Source: JACJXF01 sp038316435 | GTDB lineage: Bacteria > Bacteroidota > Bacteroidia > Bacteroidales > GCA-2748055 | Length of the DNA stretch: 23,778 nucleotides | Assembly: GCA_038316435.1 (NCBI GenBank) | Contig: JBBQAQ010000048.1 | Location: 1 to 23,778 of the forward strand | Direction: 5' to 3' | Shown: one piece after another, positions 1 to 6,484 of the stretch | Numbering within the stretch: position 1 is the stretch's first letter | How the letters are laid out: every line of letters starts with the position of its first letter | Notes under the pieces: model-generated | Databases searched by the model: none | What the model was told of the DNA's origin: nothing | Seen by the model: only the letters and a program-made list of their open reading frames with translations | Position numbers and translations under genes: made by a program

Positions 1-5
1 ATTTT

Positions 6-283
6 GTTGTTTATCAGTAAGTCAAAGATACATTTTGAAAGCAAATCACAACTTAAGCTTAATAATGCTTGGTGCGCTGCTAGTTGTTTATCAGTAAGTC
101 AAAGATACATTTTGAAAGCAAATCACAACCGACAAGGCAAAGAAAATGCGCCTTAAAAAGTTGTTTATCAGTAAGTCAAAGATACATTTTGAAAGCAAAT
201 CACAACTACTCCCCCAGTATTATGATTCGTGGTTAGGTTGTTTATCAGTAAGTCAAAGATACATTTTGAAAGCAAATCACAAC
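6..283 (-). CRISPR. CRISPR array end, four 47-bp repeats, type II-C-like
   Basis: Four identical 47-bp repeats lie at 6-52, 83-129, 160-206 and 237-283, separated by three different spacers of exactly 30 bp (53-82, 130-159, 207-236). Bases 1-5 are the end of a further spacer, so the array continues beyond the left edge. On the minus strand each repeat begins GTTGTGATTTGCTTTC and ends GATAAACAAC. Long 46-48 bp repeats with this GTTGTGATTTGC start are, from memory, those of Bacteroidota type II-C (Cas9) loci; the type is inferred because no cas gene is present here. The minus-strand orientation is inferred from this repeat form and from a promoter element at 347-354. The last repeat is intact, as expected at a leader end. 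Confidence 0.97.
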
Positions 284-553
284 AAGGTATTTGTATAAAA
301 TAAACGGATTTCTCATAAAATAATGTAAACCTGCCTTTTCTGGGTGCAAAGCTAAGGCAGATTTTTACAGGTGAGGTGACGTTTGTTAAATTGGTTTGAG
401 TTTTCATTCCTCAAAAAAAACAATTAGCCTCAAAAAAGAATAAAATCAAACTCAGAGATTTACTAATACAATGACATTAAGGACAGAAGATTAGTCAAAA
501 GATAGGACTAACTAAATATTTAGCAACTCGTTCTGCACGGACAACTTAATTCA
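284..553 (-). other. Leader-like gene-free region beside the CRISPR array
   Basis: About 270 bases without a convincing gene lie between the last repeat and the hairpin at 554. A minus-strand -7 element, TAGCTTTG (347-354 complement), would send transcription into the array. It overlaps an inverted repeat, CTGCCTT at 331-337 with AAGGCAG at 354-360. I searched for an anti-repeat (a second copy resembling GAAAGCAAATCAC) that would mark a tracrRNA and found none. The rest is A-rich with short direct repeats (CCTCAAAAAA near 413 and 428). A 79-codon minus-strand ORF overlaps the array and leader and encodes nothing recognisable. Confidence 0.5.
347..354 (-). promoter_or_regulatory. Candidate leader promoter -7 element for the CRISPR array
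   Basis: On the minus strand the sequence TAGCTTTG matches the Bacteroidota -7 consensus TAnnTTTG and points leftward toward the first repeat, about 65 bp away. No good TTTG was found 19-21 bp upstream, so only half of the consensus is supported. Confidence 0.4.
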
Positions 554-576
554 GCCGTATGGCAACGCCATACGGC
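554..576. repeat. Perfect hairpin, 10-bp stem and 3-base loop, REP-like
   Basis: GCCGTATGGC (554-563) and GCCATACGGC (567-576) are perfect inverted repeats around the loop AAC. The hairpin ends 15 bp before the start codon of a decayed IS200-like transposase. Y1 (HUH) transposases and their REP-associated relatives recognise small hairpins of this kind beside their genes, so this is probably the substrate hairpin of the element. That role is inferred; no second copy occurs in the window. Confidence 0.6.
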
Positions 577-591
577 ATTAAAAAAAGAAAT

Positions 592-771
592 ATGTCGCAA
601 TCATTATCAAAATTGTATGTACACATTGTTTTTCATGTTAAAAATACCATTATCCTCATTAGAGGCGAAGACAAAAAGGAATTGTTTGCTTATATGGGTT
701 CAATTGTTAAAGATAATGGGCGGAAATCATTTACCATGAAAGTTTCGGGAATATTTGGAAAACTGACTTAA
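592..771 (+). pseudogene. Remnant of IS200-like / REP-associated Y1 transposase, internally deleted
   Basis: The ATG at 592 opens a reading frame beginning MSQSLSKLYVHIVFHVKN and running through ELFAYMGSIVKDNG, the typical N-terminus of Bacteroidota Y1 (IS200-like) transposases. Intact proteins are about 145-150 residues. Here the frame stops after about 60 codons, and the H-x-H metal-binding motif and catalytic tyrosine region are missing. The last coding stretch reads KSF and then, after a one-base shift, FREYLEN, which resembles the normal C-terminus (KSF..EFREYL). The gene therefore looks like N- and C-terminal ends joined by a deletion of roughly 80 codons plus a frameshift. An in-frame upstream ATG at 559 lies inside the hairpin and is unlikely to be the start. 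The remnant cannot be catalytically active. Confidence 0.7.
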
Positions 772-785
772 ACTAGCTATTTTTG
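754..785 (+). promoter_or_regulatory. Promoter of the rpsF-rpsR-rplI operon
   Basis: TTTG at 754-757, a 20-bp spacer and TATTTTTG at 778-785 match the Bacteroidota promoter (TTTG, 19-21 bp, TAnnTTTG) exactly. Transcription should start near 792, leaving a leader of about 28 bases before rpsF. The -33 box lies inside the 3' end of the transposase remnant. Confidence 0.75.
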
Positions 786-819
786 CACACATTTTTTTAT
801 AAACCATAAATAATAGATC

Positions 820-1173
820 ATGTTAAATCAGTACGAAACCGTTTTCATTTCAACTCCCGTTTTGTCTGAAGTTCAGATGAAGGAAGCGGTAGAAAAGTTC
901 AAGACTGTGATCACCGACAATGGAGGTGAGATAATACAGGAAGAGAACTGGGGACTAAAAAAACTGGCCTACCCCATCCAGAAAAAATCCACAGGATTTT
1001 ATTACATGTTTGAGTACCATGCGCCAGGTGATCTGGTTGAAAAACTTGAGCTCCAATTCAGAAGGGATGAAAGAGTTATTCGTTTCCTTACCATGAAAAT
1101 GGATAAATACGCTGTTGAATACAGTGCGAAGAAGAAAGCAAGAAAAGAAACTAAAAAAGAAGTGGAGAACTAA
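820..1173 (+). CDS. rpsF: 30S ribosomal protein bS6
   Basis: A 117-residue protein beginning MLNQYETVFISTPVLSEVQ, with the hallmark EENWGLKKLAYPIQKKSTGF segment (about 41-60) and the RDERVIRFLTMKMDKYA strand of bS6. It binds the central domain of 16S rRNA in the small subunit together with bS18. Residues after about 98 form a charged Lys/Glu tail, as is common in this family. It is the first gene of a three-gene ribosomal operon, three bases before rpsR, and has a consensus Bacteroidota promoter about 35 bp upstream. Length and order are normal. The short leader has no room for the S6:S18 autoregulatory RNA known from other phyla. Confidence 0.97.
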   Translation: MLNQYETVFISTPVLSEVQMKEAVEKFKTVITDNGGEIIQEENWGLKKLAYPIQKKSTGFYYMFEYHAPGDLVEKLELQFRRDERVIRFLTMKMDKYAVEYSAKKKARKETKKEVEN

Positions 1174-1176
1174 GCC

Positions 1177-1446
1177 ATGGCACAAAACGCATCAGAAATC
1201 AGATATCTAACCCCTCCAACGGTTGAGATAAAAAAGAAGAAATATTGCCGTTTCAGGAAAAATAGGATTAAGTATGTTGATTACAAAGATCCTGAGTTTC
1301 TGAAAAAATTCCTTAACGAGCAAGGTAAGATTCTCCCCCGCAGACTTACCGGTACTTCTCTGAAATTTCAGAGGAAAGTAGCGATAGCAATCAAGAGAGC
1401 ACGTCATATCGCTCTTCTGCCCTATGTAACCGATTTGTTAAAATAA
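1177..1446 (+). CDS. rpsR: 30S ribosomal protein bS18
   Basis: An 89-residue basic protein with the bS18 core KKKYCRFRKNRIKYVDYKD (about 19-37), then LPRRLTGTSLKFQRKVAIAIKRARHIALLPY in overlapping form near the C-terminus. bS18 pairs with bS6 on the 30S platform. Only a single cysteine (C24) is present, so it is not a four-cysteine zinc-binding form. It starts three bases after rpsF stops and is followed after 17 bases by rplI, the usual Bacteroidota order, so the three are almost certainly co-transcribed. Confidence 0.97.
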   Translation: MAQNASEIRYLTPPTVEIKKKKYCRFRKNRIKYVDYKDPEFLKKFLNEQGKILPRRLTGTSLKFQRKVAIAIKRARHIALLPYVTDLLK

Positions 1447-1463
1447 ACTACGGAGGAAAAGAA

Positions 1464-1910
1464 ATGGAAATTATTCTAAAACAGGACGTCACCAATATTG
1501 GTCATAAAGACGATATCATAACCGTTAAGAACGGATATGCCAGAAATTACCTGATTCCTCAGGGATTTGCTATTACAGCTACTCCATCAGCAAAGAAAAT
1601 GCACGCTGAAACTATGCGTCAGAGAGCACATAAAGAGGCAAAATTGCGTGAAGAAGCTCAGATATTTGCTAAAAAACTCGAAGGCGTTAGTCTCGAAATC
1701 GGTGCTAAAACAAGTACTAAAGGCAAAATATTTGGTTCGGTTAACACAATTCAGCTGGCTGAAGCTCTTGCTGCACAGGGATTTGATATTGATAGAAAGA
1801 ACATCAACATCAAAGAAGATCTAATTAAGGAAGTTGGAAAGTACACAGCTACTATCAGACTACACAGAGATGTGAAAGTTGAAATTCCTTTTGAGATTAA
1901 AGCTGAATAG
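1464..1910 (+). CDS. rplI: 50S ribosomal protein bL9
   Basis: A 148-residue protein with the N-terminal bL9 signature MEIILKQDVTNIGHKDDIIT followed by VKNGYARNYLIPQGFA (about 21-36), a long central helix rich in Lys and Glu (about 43-75) and the C-terminal domain containing TSTKGKIFGSVNTIQLAEAL (about 83-102). bL9 binds 23S rRNA near the L1 stalk and affects translational fidelity. GGAGG at about 1452-1456 gives one of the few clear Shine-Dalgarno sequences in the window. It is the last gene of the operon and is followed by a strong terminator. Confidence 0.97.
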   Translation: MEIILKQDVTNIGHKDDIITVKNGYARNYLIPQGFAITATPSAKKMHAETMRQRAHKEAKLREEAQIFAKKLEGVSLEIGAKTSTKGKIFGSVNTIQLAEALAAQGFDIDRKNINIKEDLIKEVGKYTATIRLHRDVKVEIPFEIKAE

Positions 1911-1926
1911 AACTAAAAGTGCAAAC

Positions 1927-1960
1927 AAAAAAAAGGTGGCAATTGTCACCTTTTTTTTTT
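1927..1960 (+). terminator. Intrinsic terminator after rplI
   Basis: GGTGGCAATTGTCACC (1935-1950) forms a near-perfect stem with one G-T pair, flanked by A-tract and a run of ten T (1951-1960). The A and T flanks make it able to work in both directions, and ridA converges from the right. Confidence 0.9.
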
Positions 1961-2072
1961 ATAAAAATCATTCGGGGTTTAAACCCCTCATGTTTAATGT
2001 GGCGAAAAACGAAAAATCAGCTTGTCTAAATGGCTTTTTTTTGAAAATCGCCAACTATTTTACCTCAGCACC

Positions 2073-2450
2073 TTATTTTGCTGCAATTGTTTCAATTTCA
2101 ATGGCAGCCCCCATTGGCAAATCTTTAACTGCATATGTTGATCTGGCAGGTTGATTTTCAGTATAAAATTTGCTGTAAACTTCATTCATAGCCTGAAAAT
2201 CAGTAATTTTCTCAAGTAAGCAGGTTGACTTTACCACATCTTTTAAACTATAACCTGCTACAGTAAGTATCGCTTCAATATTTTTAAAAACCTGCTCCGT
2301 TTGTTCTTTGATTCCGCCGGAAACAAGCTTTCCTGTTGCAGGGTTTATTGGGATTTGTCCTGAAATAAATAACATACCATTTACTTCAATGGCTTGTGAA
2401 TAGGGTCCAATTGCTTTTGGAGCATGTTCGGTTACAATTACTTTTTTCAT
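2073..2450 (-). CDS. ridA: RidA family enamine/imine deaminase
   Basis: A 125-residue protein of normal RidA length. It carries the family motifs GPYSQA (15-20), FISGQIPINPATG (28-40), the arginine of PARSTYAV (R103, equivalent to the catalytic Arg105 of E. coli RidA) and the C-terminal E118 region. RidA hydrolyses reactive 2-aminoacrylate-type enamines and imines from PLP enzymes to keto acids and ammonia, in the cytoplasm as a trimer. Its 3' end converges on the rplI terminator. The lptD gene lies 102 bp upstream on the same strand, so co-transcription is possible. I saw no consensus promoter in that gap; the best candidate -7 (TTCCTTTG near 2495-2502 on the minus strand) has a mismatch. 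Confidence 0.92.
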   Translation of the reverse strand: MKKVIVTEHAPKAIGPYSQAIEVNGMLFISGQIPINPATGKLVSGGIKEQTEQVFKNIEAILTVAGYSLKDVVKSTCLLEKITDFQAMNEVYSKFYTENQPARSTYAVKDLPMGAAIEIETIAAK

Positions 2451-2552
2451 GTTTTAAAGATTTTATTTATGGTTTTGGGAATTCTTGTCATATCAAAGGA
2501 ATGTTATTTAAATCCCCCGAAATCAGAATATAGGAATATTATTAGTTAAAAT

Positions 2553-5246
2553 CTAAAAACTATCATACCATGAATCACGCTTGTTATACTTAAGATCCTG
2601 TAATATAGATGATTTCACATTTATCTGGAAGTTGAAACTTTTATACTTTCCAAAGGGAACCAGAGACAATCGCATTTCCCAGCAATGTAAATCTCTCCAG
2701 ATACTCACATTGGAAGTAGTCATTTTCTTCATTTTTACATCATATCCGGTGTTATACCCTATTTTCCATTTTGGAGTAAGACTAAAATCGCCTGAAAACC
2801 GAAATGCCTGAACAATAGATGCCTTAGTAATTGATTTTGTATAATTCAGGTTATAATCGACACGCATACTCCATGGAACATTGAAATCCACATAGTCTTT
2901 ATAAACATAATCTTCATCGTAGGTGTCATATTCGCTCATCCCATCTGGACTCATAGTTTTAGGTCCACCCGCTTCAAAATCAGAAGAGGCAGTTTCAGTT
3001 TCTGTTCCCGCAGGTTTTTTTCCTGATTTTGAGCTAAAACTTGTACCAACTGAAACCATCCCGGAGGTCATTCTCACCAGCTTACCGTTAACACTATAGT
3101 TTGAAGCATTGATTCTTCGATTTTTAATATCAGTAGCATAGGGGTCAAACCGACCGTTGAAGGTTACATTTACTTTATTATTGAGAAATTTAGTGCTTCC
3201 ACTTACATTAATTGGTTGGAATTTTATTGAGTCATCAAAGTTCAAATTGGTATTAAAATTCAAACTCTCAAGTATTTTTATCTTTTTTAAGGTTTCAGCC
3301 GTATCACTTGCTTGTTTCACTTTTGCCTCTAGTGTATTTCTAAGATCAAACCGCATTGTCCTTGTTCTTCCTATAGCAGAAGGGGCACCATAAATTCCAT
3401 TTCCAAACTTGGAATATTTTTCCAAAAGTTTACCGTTTTCATCATAAAGTTCGGGGTAATAATTTGGAATTCTACCTTTCATATCAGGAGCAAGTGATAA
3501 ACTTACAGTAGGAGACATCACATGCCGGATGGAGTTTAATTTGCTCCCGGGCTTGAACTGGTACATCCCATAAATTTTGGGCGCTATAGAAATAGAAAGT
3601 CTGGGAGTGTACGCATGAGCATAACTTAATTTATTTATTGTATCGGTTACGGTTACATAATAAGAACTATCCGCAGTAACAACTTGTTGCCGGTATTTGG
3701 TAATATAATTAGTGTAAGCAACTCCCGTGTAACCTAAACTGGGAACAATTGATAGCACTTTAAACTTTTTGAATTTGAAGTTGTACTGAGGTGTTATCGA
3801 ATGAGTAAACCCTGTTTTCATATTATCCCAAACATGGTTTGTGAAAAGAGCTGTGTCGGTAGTTTCTATGCGGTTATCAAAACTGCTGTTATAACTCAGC
3901 TGAATATTCTCATACCATTTATTGGTTGTACTGGTTTTCGATTTAAATGGTTTAATGGTAGACATAGTAAATGCAACCTTTGGTAAATTCAGATTCACAT
4001 TACCTGTATTACTGTTTTGCTGATGATTGGCACTGGCTGTTAGATTAAAGGGAGTACCCTGAAACTTTTTTGAATATGAAATACTGGATGACTTGGTGTT
4101 GGTAAGTGCATTGGTAAGTATCTGACTATGATTCTGATCATACCGCCGTGTAGATAGGTTTACACTTGCCCTGAATTGCTGACTCGGACTAGATTTTGGA
4201 TCCTGATTATGCGACATGTTAATAGAATAATCCATTCCTTTAGAGTAATTATCAAGACCCTTTTCACCTGAAATGTTTTTATAATATTTACCATCAAAAC
4301 TTCCACTGAAACGATAGCGAACCTTGTATTGTGTTCCGGCTCTGAGACCCCAGGTTCCATTTGTGAAAATATCTCCGGTAACTTTCAAATCCATGAATTC
4401 ATTAACAGCCCAGTAATATCCCCCATCTCTCAAGTAGAATCCTCTCTGATCTTGCTCACCATATGAGGGAATCAAAATCCCGGATGAATTTGTTTTTGTA
4501 TTTGGAAAAAAACCGAAAGGAAGTCCAATTGGAAAAATTGGAATATCTTCAATTACAAGATAAGCAGGTCCAGAAATAATTTTATCTCCGGGGATAGATT
4601 TAGCCCTGGTAAGTGCAACATAAAAGTGAGGGTTATCAAGATCACATGTAGTATATTTGCCATTTTTCATATGGATGTGCCCGAATTCATCCTTTTTTGT
4701 CTTTTCAGAATGAAGGTATCCACCCTCCTGTTCCGTTTTCACAGCCTCAATAAAACCTTTTTTAGTTTTGAAATTATATTTTATTGTTTGTGCATTAAAT
4801 GTTTGGCTCTCATCCTTAAAAACAGGCCGACCTTCCATTTTTCCAGTTGTATCGTTTGGAGTTCCTTTGGCGAATACCTGACTTATTGCCATATCAAACT
4901 CAATATAATTTGCAGTTAATTCTATTTGCTCAAATTTCACACTACCTTCTCCATAAAGAAAAACCTTACGGTTGTCCATTCCGATGACCATACTGTCTTT
5001 TGCACTATATATGACCTCAGCAGAGATATCACCCGATTTTGATTTCTTTAAAGTTTGGGTGGAATCCTGATAAGTAGTTGAGTCATTAGAACCCAGTTGT
5101 ACAAATTCTTCAGGTGTTAAAACGCTGTTTTTCAGGGTATCAGAACTCACAACAGAAATTGTATCCTCTTCCTGTGAATAAATGGAAGTGCATAAAAGAC
5201 TTAAAATTGTTGAAAGAATAAGAATTATATGAAGTTTATTTTGCAA
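2553..5246 (-). CDS. lptD: LPS-assembly outer-membrane protein LptD, Bacteroidota type
   Basis: An 897-residue protein with a signal peptide (hydrophobic core about 5-23, cleavage probably before QEEDT). An OstA/LptA-like beta-jellyroll region follows, about 70-230 (VFLYGEGSVKFEQIELTA, YTTCDLDNPHFY). The long C-terminal part (about 240-897) has alternating strand patterns and ends in phenylalanine, as outer-membrane barrels often do. This matches the Bacteroidota LptD_2 family, which inserts lipopolysaccharide in the outer leaflet together with LptE. The motif GLPFGFFPNTKTNSSGILIPSYG spans about 242-264. It is transcribed away from the amidase-MCE pair. A minus-strand -7 match, TAGTTTTG (5296-5303), is the best promoter candidate. 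The family is clear; the specific substrate is inferred from it. Confidence 0.88.
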   Translation of the reverse strand: MQNKLHIILILSTILSLLCTSIYSQEEDTISVVSSDTLKNSVLTPEEFVQLGSNDSTTYQDSTQTLKKSKSGDISAEVIYSAKDSMVIGMDNRKVFLYGEGSVKFEQIELTANYIEFDMAISQVFAKGTPNDTTGKMEGRPVFKDESQTFNAQTIKYNFKTKKGFIEAVKTEQEGGYLHSEKTKKDEFGHIHMKNGKYTTCDLDNPHFYVALTRAKSIPGDKIISGPAYLVIEDIPIFPIGLPFGFFPNTKTNSSGILIPSYGEQDQRGFYLRDGGYYWAVNEFMDLKVTGDIFTNGTWGLRAGTQYKVRYRFSGSFDGKYYKNISGEKGLDNYSKGMDYSINMSHNQDPKSSPSQQFRASVNLSTRRYDQNHSQILTNALTNTKSSSISYSKKFQGTPFNLTASANHQQNSNTGNVNLNLPKVAFTMSTIKPFKSKTSTTNKWYENIQLSYNSSFDNRIETTDTALFTNHVWDNMKTGFTHSITPQYNFKFKKFKVLSIVPSLGYTGVAYTNYITKYRQQVVTADSSYYVTVTDTINKLSYAHAYTPRLSISIAPKIYGMYQFKPGSKLNSIRHVMSPTVSLSLAPDMKGRIPNYYPELYDENGKLLEKYSKFGNGIYGAPSAIGRTRTMRFDLRNTLEAKVKQASDTAETLKKIKILESLNFNTNLNFDDSIKFQPINVSGSTKFLNNKVNVTFNGRFDPYATDIKNRRINASNYSVNGKLVRMTSGMVSVGTSFSSKSGKKPAGTETETASSDFEAGGPKTMSPDGMSEYDTYDEDYVYKDYVDFNVPWSMRVDYNLNYTKSITKASIVQAFRFSGDFSLTPKWKIGYNTGYDVKMKKMTTSNVSIWRDLHCWEMRLSLVPFGKYKSFNFQINVKSSILQDLKYNKRDSWYDSF

Positions 5247-5257
5247 GTTTATTATAC

Positions 5258-5265
5258 TATTTTTG
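5258..5265 (+). promoter_or_regulatory. Candidate -7 element for the amidase-MCE operon
   Basis: TATTTTTG matches TAnnTTTG. TTTA, a 3-of-4 match to the -33 box, lies 19 bp upstream (5235-5238), inside the lptD start region. The start codon of the amidase is about 50 bp downstream of the expected transcription start. Confidence 0.5.
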
Positions 5266-5295
5266 TATCCGGAATGAATTAAAATAATGAAAGAC

Positions 5296-5303
5296 CAAAA
5301 CTA
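5296..5303 (-). promoter_or_regulatory. Candidate -7 element for lptD
   Basis: On the minus strand TAGTTTTG matches the TAnnTTTG consensus and lies about 50 bp before the lptD start. It sits back to back with the plus-strand element at 5258-5265. No convincing -33 box was found. Confidence 0.4.
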
Positions 5304-5319
5304 ATTAAAATCGACAAGA

Positions 5320-6477
5320 ATGAATCATAGTATTTGTCGGTTTTGTAAACAATTTAAACGCAACTATCCACTCATTCTTATGTTGACAGTAGGATTTTTT
5401 ATTCTACCTCTCCATATTTCTGCAAGTGGTGAACCTGATCTTAAAAGTAAGGTGCATATTGTTGTTATCGATGCGGGACATGGAGGAAAGGATCCCGGTG
5501 CCATTGGATCCTTTGCAAAAGAAAAGGATATTGCACTTGGAATTGCATTAAAGCTCGGGAAATATATTGAAGATAGTTTCAGCGATGTAACCGTTATCTA
5601 CACGCGTGATCAGGATGTGTTTATTCCTCTGTATGACCGTGCTGATATTGCTAATAAGGCAAATGCTGACCTGTTTATTAGCATTCATGTAAATTCAAGT
5701 GAAAAGAATTATGTGTTTGGTACTGAGACATTTGTAATGGGAGAACACAAGAACCAGAGTAATTTTGAAGTAGCAAAGACAGAAAACAATGTAATTACCC
5801 TTGAAGATGATTACTCTACAAAGTATGAAGGATTCGATCCAAATTCAGTTGAGTCCTATATTATTTTTAGTCTGATGCAACGAACCTATCTTAACCAGAG
5901 CGTAAAATTCGCCGGCAAAGTTCAGGATGAATTCAGAGAGAAAGCCCGTAGAGTTGATAGAGGAGTTCTTCAGGCTGGATTTCTGGTACTCTGGAGGACA
6001 ACCATGCCAAGTGTTTTAGTTGAAACTGGCTTCATATCTCATCCTGACGAAGAAAAATACCTTACTTCAGATCAGGGGCAGGAATACCTGGCATCTTCTA
6101 TTTTTCGCGCATTCAGAGATTACAAAGCGGATATTGAAAACAGTAGTATGTTTGAAAATAAGCTTGTTCCTGCTGTGGCTCCAATGATCAGTACTCAAAA
6201 TTCTGACACAACTGTTCATGCTATGTATTATAAGGTACAGGTCTTTTCATCAAAAGCAGAACTTGAAGCAAATGATACATCACTTAGAAAATATACCGAC
6301 ATTGAGTTTTTTACTTCCGGAAATTGGTATAAATATGCGGTTGGGAGGTATTTAAATTATCAGGAAGCCAGCGAATCGTTAAAAAAAATTAGAGAAGGAT
6401 ACCCTGATGCATTTATTATTGCGGTTGACAAGGGTAAGATTATCCCTCTTGTAGAAGCAAAACAAATATTAAAATAA
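5320..6477 (+). CDS. N-acetylmuramoyl-L-alanine amidase (Amidase_3) with C-terminal SPOR-like domain
   Basis: A 385-residue secreted protein. A hydrophobic segment (about 17-34) ending ISASG is the signal sequence. The catalytic domain (about 45-275) has the Amidase_3 zinc motifs: H54 in DAGHGGKDPGA, E68, H123 in ISIHVNSS, and the catalytic glutamate E235 in VLVETGF. It cleaves the bond between N-acetylmuramic acid and L-alanine in peptidoglycan. An insert of about 60 residues after H123 is typical of Bacteroidota versions, from memory. Residues about 305-385 (YYKVQVFSS, NWYKYAVGRYLNYQEA) resemble a SPOR domain, which binds denuded septal glycan. This suggests a role in daughter-cell separation. 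It lies seven bases before the MCE gene, so the two are probably one operon. Confidence 0.9.
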   Translation: MNHSICRFCKQFKRNYPLILMLTVGFFILPLHISASGEPDLKSKVHIVVIDAGHGGKDPGAIGSFAKEKDIALGIALKLGKYIEDSFSDVTVIYTRDQDVFIPLYDRADIANKANADLFISIHVNSSEKNYVFGTETFVMGEHKNQSNFEVAKTENNVITLEDDYSTKYEGFDPNSVESYIIFSLMQRTYLNQSVKFAGKVQDEFREKARRVDRGVLQAGFLVLWRTTMPSVLVETGFISHPDEEKYLTSDQGQEYLASSIFRAFRDYKADIENSSMFENKLVPAVAPMISTQNSDTTVHAMYYKVQVFSSKAELEANDTSLRKYTDIEFFTSGNWYKYAVGRYLNYQEASESLKKIREGYPDAFIIAVDKGKIIPLVEAKQILK

Positions 6478-6484
6478 GGAATAT

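Noticed and set aside
284..360. tracrRNA in the leader
   Set aside because: There is a hairpin followed by five T near 360-366, but nothing complementary to the repeat's GTTGTGATTTGC end.
168..407. 79-codon minus-strand open frame over the CRISPR array edge
   Set aside because: It reads through two repeats and the leader and has no protein-like composition; the array explains the sequence.
554..785. Complete MITE or insertion sequence with target duplication
   Set aside because: Only one hairpin was seen on the left side and no matching right end or target-site duplication, so boundaries of an element cannot be set.
786..819. S6:S18 autoregulatory leader before rpsF
   Set aside because: The predicted leader is only about 28 bases, AT-rich, with no paired stem and no CCG bulge as in the known motif.
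955..1185. 76-codon minus-strand frame inside rpsF
   Set aside because: It lies antisense to a certain ribosomal gene and has an unlikely Phe-rich composition.
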